DNA of 64,000 bases, taken from the NCBI GenBank assembly GCA_035651995.1, contig DASRER010000043.1:62001-126000 (forward strand), read 5' to 3'. The translations under genes were made by a program, and so were the position numbers. The stretch is from Terriglobales bacterium. GTDB lineage: Bacteria > Acidobacteriota > Terriglobia > Terriglobales > Acidobacteriaceae. Shown here in pieces: positions 42,989 through 50,927 of the stretch. Position 1 is the first letter of the stretch; every line of letters starts with the position of its first letter. The notes under the pieces are model-generated. The model was not told where the DNA came from, did no database searches, and worked only from the letters and a program-made list of their open reading frames with translations.

Positions 42989-43101
42989 CGGTTTCGAGTT
43001 TCCAGTTTCCGGTTTCTGGTTTTTGTGATGCCGATTTGCATCGTCACGCCAGACGTCGCCGGGGCGTCCGCGCAAAAAACTGGAAACGAGAAACGAGAAA
43101 C
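42989..43101. repeat. Intergenic hairpin element with GTTTCCAG words
   Basis: GGTTTCGAGTTTCCAGTTTC and CGGTTTCTGGTTTTT (42989-43024) face AAAAAACTGGAAACGAGAAA and CGAGAAACT (43075-43102). The arms are built of the same word on opposite strands. It occupies the dnaX-ybaB gap, within an otherwise tight operon. Confidence 0.7.
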
Positions 43102-44945
43102 TATTTCTTCTGATCAATCACCGTCCGTATCTCGGCCCCGAACTTCTCCTGCAGGCGCCGGACCACCGGGTCGTCGGCGGCGCGGGCGCGGGCGCTGCCG
43201 ATGGATGCGGTGCGAGGCGCTTGGGCGCCGCCACTCGCGCCGTTGGGCGCGGCGCCGGGGACGACTTTGATCGTGAGTGCGCGACCGGCAGCGGCCTGCG
43301 CAGCGATGTTCACCACGCGACGCGCGTCGGCGCCCATCACCATGTCAATCATCGCTGCCGATTGCGACACCTTGATGACGAGGTCGTTGCCCTCGAGGCT
43401 CCACTGGCCGTCCTCGAGAAAACTGGCGGTTGCGCCCTGGCTGCCGGCTTCGAGATCGCCGAGGACGCGCGCGCGAAGAGCATCGATGCTGACGCGGGAC
43501 GCGGGCGCCGGCAGAAGCGACGCTTCGACGCGTGCTTCCCGGGCCGGCTCGGCTACGGAAACGGCGCGTACTGCCGTAAGGCCGGCCGGCTGCGCACCCG
43601 ACGCCGCAAGCGACAGCGCCGACGTCCCATCGCTCATCTCCCGGCGAAACGGATTGGGCGGCTCCGGCGCGTCGCCGCTCTTGCGCGCCCGATCGGCCTG
43701 GAAGGGCGACGAGCCCCCGCGCTGCGGCCCTGCCGGTTCGCTCGCGCCGCGCCCAGCGGAGGGCCTTGGTCCGCCAGGACGCGGAGGGACCGCCGCCGCG
43801 CGCGCACTCTCTCCCCCGGCCTGGCTGAGCAACTCTTCGACGGGCAGCAGCCGTTGCGCATGCACGAGCTTCAGCAGCCCGAGTTCGAGGTGAAAGCGCT
43901 GCTCCTGCTTCCAGCCGAGTTCGCTGTGCGTGCGCAGCATGATTTGCAGAAAGCGGGTCAGGTCTTCTTCGCTGAACTGTTCGGCCACACGCGCCACTCG
44001 CGCGCGTTCATCGGCAGAAATCTGCAGCAGCGGCGATTCGGCGCCGGCGACCTTGGCCACCACCGCGTTGCGCAGGAAGCGGACCAGTTGGCGCGCGAAG
44101 TGCGCCGGGCTCTCGCCCTCGGTAACGAGGCGATCGACCAGGCGGAGCACGTCTTCGCTGGAGTTGCGCGCCACCGCGCCGAGCATCTCCTCGAGCGTCT
44201 CGGAGGGGACCGCGCCGGCCAGCCGGCGCACGGTCTCCGCGGTGATCTTGCCGGTGGACGAGGCGATGGCCTGGTCCATGATGCTGAGCGCGTCGCGCAG
44301 GGAGCCGTCGCCGGCCTCGGCGAGCATGGCGAGGGCGGCGTCGTCAGCCGAGATTGTTTCGCGTCCGGCGATGTCGCGCAACTGGCGCACGATTTCGTCG
44401 AACTTCACGGCGTGGAAGCTGAAGTTCTGCGTGCGCGAGCGGATGGTCTGGGGAATGTCTTCCGGCTGCGTGGTGGCCATCATGAAGACAATGTGGCCGG
44501 GCGGCTCCTCGAGCGTTTTCAGCAACGCGTTGAAGGCGGCGTCGGTGATCTGGTGCGCCTCGTCGAGGATGTAGACCTTGTAGCGGTCGCGCGCCGGGCG
44601 GTATCGGGCCGCGTCCCGCAGCTCGCGGATTTCGTCGATGCCGCGGTTGGTGGCGGCGTCGATTTCGATCACGTCCACCGAACGGCTTTCGCGGATCTCG
44701 ACGCACGATTCGCACTCGCCGCAAGGCTCCGGGACTGGTTTGTCACTCGACCGGCAGTTCAGCGCCATCGCCAAAATGCGCGCCACCGTCGTCTTGCCGA
44801 TGCCGCGATGTCCGCTGAAGATATAGCCGTGCGCGATGCGCTGCTGGGTGAGCGCGTTCCTGAGCGTCTGGGTGACGTGCGGCTGGCCGATGACGTCGGC
44901 AAATTTCTGTGGGCGGTACTTCCGGGCCAGCACCTGGTAGCTCAT
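43101..44945 (-). CDS. dnaX: DNA polymerase III subunit gamma/tau
   Basis: DnaX is the clamp-loader ATPase. From ATG at 44945 (MSYQVLARKYRPQKFADVIG) the 614-residue protein has Walker A at residues 45-52 (GHRGIGKT), zinc ligands Cys64, Cys75, Cys78 and Cys81, and the DEAH-type Walker B (VYILDEAHQ). The C-terminal third is Pro/Arg/Ala-rich and then has the tau domain for polymerase contact (SIDALRARVLGDLEAGSQGA). The open frame to 45047 is not needed. A TATAAT lies just before the ATG, so the transcript leader may be very short. It heads dnaX-ybaB-recR. Confidence 0.96.
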   Translation of the reverse strand: MSYQVLARKYRPQKFADVIGQPHVTQTLRNALTQQRIAHGYIFSGHRGIGKTTVARILAMALNCRSSDKPVPEPCGECESCVEIRESRSVDVIEIDAATNRGIDEIRELRDAARYRPARDRYKVYILDEAHQITDAAFNALLKTLEEPPGHIVFMMATTQPEDIPQTIRSRTQNFSFHAVKFDEIVRQLRDIAGRETISADDAALAMLAEAGDGSLRDALSIMDQAIASSTGKITAETVRRLAGAVPSETLEEMLGAVARNSSEDVLRLVDRLVTEGESPAHFARQLVRFLRNAVVAKVAGAESPLLQISADERARVARVAEQFSEEDLTRFLQIMLRTHSELGWKQEQRFHLELGLLKLVHAQRLLPVEELLSQAGGESARAAAVPPRPGGPRPSAGRGASEPAGPQRGGSSPFQADRARKSGDAPEPPNPFRREMSDGTSALSLAASGAQPAGLTAVRAVSVAEPAREARVEASLLPAPASRVSIDALRARVLGDLEAGSQGATASFLEDGQWSLEGNDLVIKVSQSAAMIDMVMGADARRVVNIAAQAAAGRALTIKVVPGAAPNGASGGAQAPRTASIGSARARAADDPVVRRLQEKFGAEIRTVIDQKK

Positions 44946-44958
44946 CGAAGGAAACTTG

Positions 44959-44964
44959 ATTATA
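44959..44964 (-). promoter_or_regulatory. Possible -10 box upstream of dnaX
   Basis: ATTATA on the plus strand reads TATAAT on the minus strand, ending about 13 nt before the dnaX ATG. No convincing -35 is visible 17 bp further up. A transcript from here would have a leader of only a few bases, which fits the absence of a Shine-Dalgarno. Confidence 0.35.
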
Positions 44965-45122
44965 AGCGCTTCACCGCAGCGACGCAGAGGGCGCCGGGGA
45001 ATTCGCCCCTGGCATGTGGCGCTTGGCATCTGGCGCCGGGGTTGCATTTATGCGGCGCAAAGCATTATCGTTTTGCGCTCGAAAACGCGGCGGTCGAGGT
45101 GTCTGCCGCCAGGGAGGTCGCT

Positions 45123-45482
45123 ATGCCATTGAAGCTCAGCAGCCGTTCGGTCCGGGGCGTGATTGTGGTGGACTGTGCCGGCCGGATCGTTTTTGGCGAC
45201 GAGGCGGCCATCCTGCGCGAAGAGCTGAAGAAGCTGCTCCAGCACAACCGCTCGATCGTGCTCAACCTCAGCAACGTCGGCTACATCGATAGCGGCGGAC
45301 TGGGCACCCTGGTGGGAATCTACACTTCGGCGCGCAACCTGGGCGGACAGATCAAGCTGGCCGGGCTGAACAGCCGCGTGATCGACCTGCTCCAGATCAC
45401 CAAGCTGGTGACGGTGTTTGAAACCTTCAAGACCGTCGACCAGGCCACCGATTCCTTCAGCGGCGCTGCCGGCGCGGCTTAG
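45123..45482 (+). CDS. STAS-domain anti-sigma factor antagonist
   Basis: The 119-residue protein is a single STAS domain like SpoIIAA/RsbV. The conserved phosphoacceptor serine is in YIDSGGLGTLVGIYT (DSGGL motif), after RSIVLNLSNVGY. KLAGLNSRVIDLLQITKLVT and FETFKTVDQATDSF are the usual C-terminal helices. Such proteins bind an anti-sigma kinase, and phosphorylation of the serine breaks the complex. AGGGAGG precedes ATG at 45123. No kinase partner lies next to it. Its 3' end overlaps the convergent acetyltransferase gene by 4 nt. Confidence 0.93.
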   Translation: MPLKLSSRSVRGVIVVDCAGRIVFGDEAAILREELKKLLQHNRSIVLNLSNVGYIDSGGLGTLVGIYTSARNLGGQIKLAGLNSRVIDLLQITKLVTVFETFKTVDQATDSFSGAAGAA

Positions 45483-46042
45483 CCTTCTCCACGCAGCCTG
45501 GCGTAAATCTTCACGTCGAGCGATTTGCCGTTCTTGTACATCCGCGAGCGCAGCACTGCCTCGAAGCGCATGCCGATTTTCAGCAGCACCTTTTCCGACG
45601 CCGTGTTTTCCACCGCGCAGTGCGCTTCCACGCGCTGCATCCCCAGCGGCCCCAGGCCGAACTCGAGCACGGCGCGCGCGGCCTCGGTGCCGAACCCCTG
45701 TCCCCACTGATCGCGCGCCAGGAAGTATCCCATGGCGGCGTAGCGATGCGCGCGGTTCACGTCGCCGAAGCCGCAGGTGCCGATCACCACATGATTGTCA
45801 CGGCGCTCGATGATCCACGGGCCCAGGCCGAACTCCGCGTATTGCTTGAAGCAGTTGTCCACGAACTCCTGCGTGTCGGAGAGCGTCTGGTGCGCGTCCC
45901 AGCCGCCGTAGCGCGTGACGTCGGGGTCTTTGGCCCAGGCGAAGATCGCGTCAACGTCGGCGCCCTTGGCCCGGCGCAGGAGGAGGCGCGGCGTCTCCAG
46001 GGAGAACATCGGGTACAGGCCGCTGGTGACGATGTCGTTCAT
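45479..46042 (-). CDS. GNAT acetyltransferase, RimJ/RimL type
   Basis: The 187-residue protein starts SLETPRLLLRRAKGADVDAI, the hallmark of RimJ/RimL-type N-acetyltransferases. The acetyl-CoA loop region is AMGYFLARDQWGQGFGTEAA, with QGFGTEA the Q/RxxGxG/A motif, and the end GMQRVEAHCAVENTASEKVL is family-typical. Substrates may be ribosomal-protein termini, other N-termini or small molecules. Its ATG overlaps the stop of the esterase gene (ATGA), so it is co-expressed with it. Confidence 0.92.
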   Translation of the reverse strand: MNDIVTSGLYPMFSLETPRLLLRRAKGADVDAIFAWAKDPDVTRYGGWDAHQTLSDTQEFVDNCFKQYAEFGLGPWIIERRDNHVVIGTCGFGDVNRAHRYAAMGYFLARDQWGQGFGTEAARAVLEFGLGPLGMQRVEAHCAVENTASEKVLLKIGMRFEAVLRSRMYKNGKSLDVKIYARLRGEG

Positions 46043-47643
46043 GGACGCGCCGGCGTGCCATTGCCCTGCGAGGCCGGCGCCTTGGCCGCCGGTTTGGCGG
46101 CTACCTTTTCGCCTGGGCGAGCGACGGCGGCCATCTCGCGGCCAATCTGCTCGGTCAGCCCGTCGCGGTACAGGTCAAAGTGCGAGCGCCCGGCGAGGAA
46201 CGTGAAGTCGGCGCGGATGCCGGCTTCTTTGAATGTCTGCTCCAGCAGGCGCGCCGATTCGTCGAGATGAAACGTGTCGGCGGTGCCGACGGTGAGGTGA
46301 ATCTTGCCGTCGAGCAGCGGCTTGAGCCTGGCCGCGTTCTTGCGCACAATTTCGGCGATGTCGTACTTCTCCCACGCCTCGGCGACGGCGCGATTGATGA
46401 TGCCGGTGTCGCGGTCGAAAAGCGGCGCTGGCCGCCCGTCGCCGCCGCGCGGGCTGAAGACCCAGTCGAACGACGAAATCTGGCCGCCGTAGTCGCCGAG
46501 CACGGCCTCCTGGCGGGCGTACTCCTCAAAGCTCATCACTTCTTCGCCGTTCATCCGCACCAGCTGATACGGCGTGCCGTCCGGCTTGCGATAAATGTTC
46601 GTCGCCTTGCGCAGGTCGGGACCGGTGAAGTTGCGGAAGTCCGAGGGATCAGGCGACGTGGGCCAGCTCCCGCCGAACACCTGCGGATACGTCACCTGGA
46701 GCCACAGCACGGCCCATCCGCCGGAGGAGTGTCCGGTCAGCAGGCGGCCTGAGGGCCTGGCGTCCATGCGATAGGTTTTTTCCAGGTGCGGAATCAGCTC
46801 GCTGGTGAGCGCCTTGCCCCACGGGCCGTTGTTCACCGAGTCGGCAAACTCGTGCGTTCCTCCGGAACAGGATTCGTCCAGCAGGACATAGATCATCTCC
46901 GGCAGCTTGCCCTCGCTCATCAGCCGCTGATAGCTGGCGGCGACCCGCGGAAAGTAGCGCAGTTCGGCGCCGAAGCCGTGCGTCCAGTACACGGTGGGAT
47001 AATGCCGCGTCAGCGACGACTCGTAGCCGGGCGGCAGGACCACGAGCCCGCGCATGTGGATGGGGCGTCCCCAGAACGCACTCAGCGATGGGCTCACGAA
47101 GTCTACCAGTTCGGTTCCAGGCAGCGGCTTGATCGGCTCTTCCGGATACCGCTGGGTGAGCGTGAGCGCCACGGTGCCGCCCGCGGGAGTAAACCCGGGC
47201 AGCGGCACGACCACGCTGCGCAAATCGCCGGGATGCGCGCCGTTGTAGGCGTAGTGGTGGTTCACGTCCAGCAGCGCCATGGCCTGGTAGTCGCCCGGGG
47301 GCGCGGTGTTCAGCGGAGCGGGGAAAGCGGGAGCGTTGGGCCCGATCTCGATTTCCTGGCCGGGCGAGAGCCGCACTTCCTGCGAGGTGATCCAGACGGA
47401 CTTCGCTTCTTTACCTTCCTCCTGGCTGAGTTCCTTCCGCGGCTCTTTCTGGCTGGAAAGAAACACGATCAGCCGGCCGGATGCGTCGTCTCTTGCCAGT
47501 TCCGGCGAGAGCCGCACGCGAAGGTGGATCGGCGGGGGCGCGGTCTGCGCGCAACACACTGCCGCCAGAGCAACCGCGGCAAGAAATGACCCGGCGGTTT
47601 TCCGCAGGTCCCGCGGCGAGCAAGAGAACAGGCGTAAGTTCAT
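46039..47643 (-). CDS. Exported esterase-family alpha/beta hydrolase
   Basis: ATG at 47643 gives a 534-residue protein with a signal peptide (KTAGSFLAAVALAAVCCAQT). An N-terminal domain of ~200 residues (LRVRLSPELARDDASGRLIV) precedes the putative-esterase domain (PF00756-like): GLVVLPPGYESSLTRHYPTV, nucleophile Ser in LLTGHSSGGWAVLWLQ, acid in GTADTFHLDES and the His in LAGRSHFDLY. It probably acts on an ester in the periplasm. The C-terminus is a short Ala/Lys/Pro tail (KVAAKPAAKAPASQGNG). GTG/ATG choices upstream (47655) add four residues. Confidence 0.88.
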   Translation of the reverse strand: MNLRLFSCSPRDLRKTAGSFLAAVALAAVCCAQTAPPPIHLRVRLSPELARDDASGRLIVFLSSQKEPRKELSQEEGKEAKSVWITSQEVRLSPGQEIEIGPNAPAFPAPLNTAPPGDYQAMALLDVNHHYAYNGAHPGDLRSVVVPLPGFTPAGGTVALTLTQRYPEEPIKPLPGTELVDFVSPSLSAFWGRPIHMRGLVVLPPGYESSLTRHYPTVYWTHGFGAELRYFPRVAASYQRLMSEGKLPEMIYVLLDESCSGGTHEFADSVNNGPWGKALTSELIPHLEKTYRMDARPSGRLLTGHSSGGWAVLWLQVTYPQVFGGSWPTSPDPSDFRNFTGPDLRKATNIYRKPDGTPYQLVRMNGEEVMSFEEYARQEAVLGDYGGQISSFDWVFSPRGGDGRPAPLFDRDTGIINRAVAEAWEKYDIAEIVRKNAARLKPLLDGKIHLTVGTADTFHLDESARLLEQTFKEAGIRADFTFLAGRSHFDLYRDGLTEQIGREMAAVARPGEKVAAKPAAKAPASQGNGTPARP

Positions 47644-47765
47644 TCGTAACCCCAATCGTCAAATTTGAAGTTCTTACTCTACCAAAGCGCCACATTCCGG
47701 CTTTGCGGCGGGCCGGTGTTGTGTTACACCTCCATGTCCCAAAACCCAGGCCAGGAGCCGCTTCC

Positions 47766-48842
47766 GTGCGAACCCGCGTGTTGTTGTGTTTCGTCGTTCT
47801 CGCCAGTCTCACCGTGGCTGCACAGTCCAAACGCAAGATTATCATCGACCAGGACGCGCGCGGCCCCGCCACCACCGACCAGAACGCCATCCTGCTGCTG
47901 CTGCAGTCGCCGCAGGTCGATCCGCTCGGCATCACGATTGTGAGCGGCGATCAATGGCGCGACGAAGAAGTGGCGCACACGCTCCGCATGCTGGAGCTGA
48001 CCGAGCATCGCGGCGTGAAGGTATATCCCGGTGCGGTGTTTCCTCTCATCAACAGCAGGGAAGAGATTGCGCGCTGGTCCAGGCTTTACGGGCGAGTGGG
48101 ATACCAGGGCGCGTGGAACGAGCGCGGCACCACGCAGCGGGTGCGCACCCCGTATCACGAGCCGTTTGTCGTGCCCGATCTGCCCGAGGGCAATCCGGCG
48201 CTGAAACCGGAGACGGAAGACGCGGCGCACTTCATCATTCGCATGCTGCGCCAGTATCCCGGCGAGGTGACAATCTACGCCGGCGGGCCGCTCACCAACC
48301 TGGCGCAGGTGGTGAGCCTCGATCCGAAGGCGCCCGAACTGGCGCAGGAGCTGGTGATCATGGGCGGCAGCGTAGGGCCGGAGAATGCCGACATCGCGCG
48401 CAAGACGGCGAATCGCCGCGAGTTCAACTTCTGGTGGGATCCGGAAGCGGTGCACATGGTTTTGCGCGCGCCCTGGAAGAAGATCACGGTCACGACGGTG
48501 GACATCTCGGTGAAGACCCGGATGACGCCGGCCATGATCGCCGAGATCGGCAAGTCAGGCACGCCGGCGGGCAAATACATCGGCCAGTACGCCGGCGAAG
48601 AGTTGCTGTGGGATGAACTCGCGGCGGCGGCGTGGCTCGACCCTAGCATCATCACCAAGCAGGCGCAGCTCTACATGGACATGGACATCTCCCACACCGC
48701 CGGCTACGGCAACACGCTCGTCTGGAACCCGAACGACGCACCCGGGCTCGGCGAGCGGCTGGTGTACGTGCACACCGACCTGGACCTGGAGAAGTTCAAC
48801 CGGATGGTGGTGGATTTGTTGTCGCGGGGGCCGGGGAAGTAG
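47766..48842 (+). CDS. Exported nucleoside hydrolase-family protein with altered metal motif
   Basis: The family (inosine-uridine preferring nucleoside hydrolases) splits ribonucleosides to base and ribose using a calcium held by an N-terminal DTDPGxDD. Here the chosen GTG start at 47766 gives 358 residues with a signal peptide (TRVLLCFVVLASLTVAAQ). The motif reads IIIDQDARGPATTDQNAILL: Asp28 and Asp30 remain, but spacing is longer and the last pair is Asp38-Gln39. TIYAGGPLTNLAQVV and LVIMGGSVG are the normal family core, and the C-terminal part has LAAAAWLDPSIITK. AGGAG precedes the GTG. The activity may differ from standard nucleoside hydrolases. Confidence 0.85.
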   Translation: MRTRVLLCFVVLASLTVAAQSKRKIIIDQDARGPATTDQNAILLLLQSPQVDPLGITIVSGDQWRDEEVAHTLRMLELTEHRGVKVYPGAVFPLINSREEIARWSRLYGRVGYQGAWNERGTTQRVRTPYHEPFVVPDLPEGNPALKPETEDAAHFIIRMLRQYPGEVTIYAGGPLTNLAQVVSLDPKAPELAQELVIMGGSVGPENADIARKTANRREFNFWWDPEAVHMVLRAPWKKITVTTVDISVKTRMTPAMIAEIGKSGTPAGKYIGQYAGEELLWDELAAAAWLDPSIITKQAQLYMDMDISHTAGYGNTLVWNPNDAPGLGERLVYVHTDLDLEKFNRMVVDLLSRGPGK

Positions 48843-48887
48843 GCGGAGTTGGACGCTGTTTCGCCGCCGATGATGACCCATTTCGTA

Positions 48888-48950
48888 GAGACGCGGCTTG
48901 CTGTGTCTCGCTGTTGTTTACGCGCGCGGAGACGTTGCACGCAACGTCTC
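48888..48950. repeat. Two palindromic hairpins between convergent genes
   Basis: GAGACGCGGC/GCTGTGTCTC at 48888-48909 forms a 10-bp stem with two G-U pairs and a 2-nt loop. GAGACGTTGC/GCAACGTCTC at 48929-48950 is a perfect 10-bp stem with a 2-nt AC loop. They lie between the stops of the nucleoside hydrolase and racemase-family genes, where they may stop transcription from both sides. No T-run follows. Confidence 0.75.
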
Positions 48951-48975
48951 TCCGGGAGGTTAAGCGCTCGCTTCG

Positions 48976-50103
48976 TTACCCGCTGACCGCCGCGGCAGGC
49001 CGGATCGTTTCCTTGCGGACCGTGAGCTTCTCGATGAGGTCGGTGCGGATCGCGTATCCGGCGCCGGCTTCGTTGCTGACGGCGATGAAGCCCTCGGGCG
49101 AAACGGTGACCGGCGGCTCGATGATGTCGTCTTTCCAGTAGCGCTTCGAGGCGGAAACGTCGCCGGGCAGCGTGAAGTTCGGCAGCGTGGAAAGGGCCAC
49201 GTTGTGCGCGCGTCCAATGCCCGACTCCAGCATGCCGCCGCACCACACGGGGACCTGGGCTTTCTGCGCCACGTCGTGGACCGCAATGGCCTCGCTGAAT
49301 CCGCCCACGCGTCCCACCTTGATGTTGACGATGCGGCAAGCGCCGGCCTCGATGGCGGCTTCGGCGTCGCGCGCGTTGCGAATCGCTTCGTCGAGGCAGA
49401 TGGCGGTCTGCAGTTGCTTCTGCAGCCGCGAGTGGAAGTAGAAGTCGTCGTTCCACAGCGGCTGCTCGATCATCAGCAGCTTGAACTGGTCGAACTTTTT
49501 CAGGTGGTCGGCGTCGGCGAGCGTGTAGGCCGAGTTGGCGTCACAGCTCAGCAGGACCTTCGGCCAGCGCGCGCGCACTTTCTCCAGAATGTTGACGTCC
49601 CAGCCCGGTTTTACCTTCAGCTTGATGCGGCGATACCCGGCGGCGAGTTCACCGGCGACCTTGTCGAGCAAGTGCTCGACCGTGTCCTGGATACCAATTG
49701 AAACGCCGCACGCGATGGCGCTCTGCGTGCCGCCCAGCAGCTTCCACAGCGGCATCTTCCTGATGCGCGCCTCGGCGTCCCAGAGCGCATTCTCCAGCGC
49801 GGCCTTCGCCATGCGGTTGGCGCGGACGCGCGCGAAAACAGCAGGCGCGTCGGCGCCGCGCGCGATTTCTTTCCCGGCGAGCGCGGGCGCAAGATATTTG
49901 CTGATGACGTACCACGCCGTGTCGATCGACTCCTCGTTGTAGAACGGGTGTTCACCCGCAACGCACTCGCCCCAGGCGTCGAGCCCCTGACAATGCAGCG
50001 TGACCAGCGCAATGCGCCGCTCGGTAGTGCGGCTGAAGCTGGTCTCGAAGAAGTGGACCAGCGGCATGCGGATTTCGCGGAGCGTGATGGCTTCAATCTT
50101 CAT
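48976..50103 (-). CDS. N-succinylamino-acid racemase / o-succinylbenzoate synthase-family enzyme
   Basis: This enolase-superfamily member (375 residues) has the muconate-lactonizing-subgroup residues: Lys pair in RRIKLKVKPGWD, metal ligands in LSCDANSAYT, MIEQPLWNDD and ICLDEAIRN, and the second Lys in IVNIKVGRVGGFSEA. The fold family includes MenC (OSBS) and NSAR. In this genome mqnE implies the futalosine route to menaquinone, where OSBS is not required. The ATG overlaps the stop of a GNAT gene, the arrangement known for NSAR with a D-amino-acid N-succinyltransferase. NSAR or promiscuous function is therefore preferred. Confidence 0.85.
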   Translation of the reverse strand: MKIEAITLREIRMPLVHFFETSFSRTTERRIALVTLHCQGLDAWGECVAGEHPFYNEESIDTAWYVISKYLAPALAGKEIARGADAPAVFARVRANRMAKAALENALWDAEARIRKMPLWKLLGGTQSAIACGVSIGIQDTVEHLLDKVAGELAAGYRRIKLKVKPGWDVNILEKVRARWPKVLLSCDANSAYTLADADHLKKFDQFKLLMIEQPLWNDDFYFHSRLQKQLQTAICLDEAIRNARDAEAAIEAGACRIVNIKVGRVGGFSEAIAVHDVAQKAQVPVWCGGMLESGIGRAHNVALSTLPNFTLPGDVSASKRYWKDDIIEPPVTVSPEGFIAVSNEAGAGYAIRTDLIEKLTVRKETIRPAAAVSG

Positions 50104-50927
50104 GCTTCACTCGCATACGACCACGGCTCGTCCCATTTGCCCAGAAGAAATTTCCCGTTTCCCGCCTCGTCGCGCTCGTAGGCCAGCACGCTCAGGCCCC
50201 GGGCGAAGGCCTGCTGAAACAGCTCGCGGTTGCGCGTTTGGACCTCCGCCGCTTTGGCGCGCGTTTCGGGAGCGGCCTTCCAGGCGTAGATTTCGGCCGG
50301 CACGCTGATCGTCAGTTCGGGCGTGACATTGGGGGCGACGCCCCGATCGAGCACGTCCGAGACGCGGCGTGACTTGAGCCACCACTCGGCCACGAGACGG
50401 TCAGTCGGCAGCCCGCCCTGCAGCGCCGACGACGACACGCCGTACTGGTTCATGTTGTAGCGCCGCGCAATCGCGCCCAGGCGCGTTATGTTCAGGTGCG
50501 AGTTCTTGATCTCCAGCGGATCGAAGGTCCATTCGATGAGTTCGAAGCCGCGCGGCACGGCGTCATCGCGCTGCGCCAGCTTCATGCGGCGTCCCAGGCC
50601 GTGGTTGCGATAGCTTTCGCGCACGGCCAGCATGTGCGAGTGCAGGTAAGGATGCCCGGCGCGCGTACCCGGAATCGAAAGCGCGTAGCCGACCAGTTCC
50701 GGGCCGTCGAAGCTGCCGATGATCTGCCCGCCAATTTTTTCCGCGACCACGAACATGCGCAGCGGCACCAGGTCGGCGTCAGAAAAGTTCCACACCTCTT
50801 TTTGCAGGCGGACGCAGGCTTCCAGTTCCGCAAAGCCTCGGCAGGGCCGGATGACGACGCTGTCGCCCGTCACTTCGCGCCGTCCTGCGGCGCGTTGGCT
50901 TTCTCCAGGCGCTTCGACTGTTGCCAT
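50100..50927 (-). CDS. GNAT acyltransferase coupled to NSAR/OSBS-family enzyme
   Basis: ATG at 50927 has GGAG 6-7 nt upstream and gives 275 residues. VVIRPCRGFAELEACVRLQK opens a GNAT fold; MLAVRESYRNHGLGRRMKLA holds the acyl-CoA loop (Q/RxxGxG/A as RNHGLG). FELIEWTFDPLEIKNSHLNI and ARRYNMNQYGVSSSALQGGL are family features of the larger GNATs found beside NSAR/OSBS-type genes. The start lies 58 nt inside the mazG 3' end, in another frame. In Geobacillus such a GNAT succinylates D-amino acids for racemization; whether that holds here is inference. Confidence 0.85.
   Translation of the reverse strand: MATVEAPGESQRAAGRREVTGDSVVIRPCRGFAELEACVRLQKEVWNFSDADLVPLRMFVVAEKIGGQIIGSFDGPELVGYALSIPGTRAGHPYLHSHMLAVRESYRNHGLGRRMKLAQRDDAVPRGFELIEWTFDPLEIKNSHLNITRLGAIARRYNMNQYGVSSSALQGGLPTDRLVAEWWLKSRRVSDVLDRGVAPNVTPELTISVPAEIYAWKAAPETRAKAAEVQTRNRELFQQAFARGLSVLAYERDEAGNGKFLLGKWDEPWSYASEA

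Noticed and set aside
43221-45122. Plus-strand open frame of 634 codons upstream of and fused to the STAS gene
   Set aside because: It is antisense to dnaX. The STAS protein has its own strong ribosome site and ATG at 45123.
48976-50103. Call as menC for menaquinone synthesis
   Set aside because: MqnE shows the futalosine route, and the GNAT partner points to N-succinylamino-acid metabolism; kept as a family-level call.
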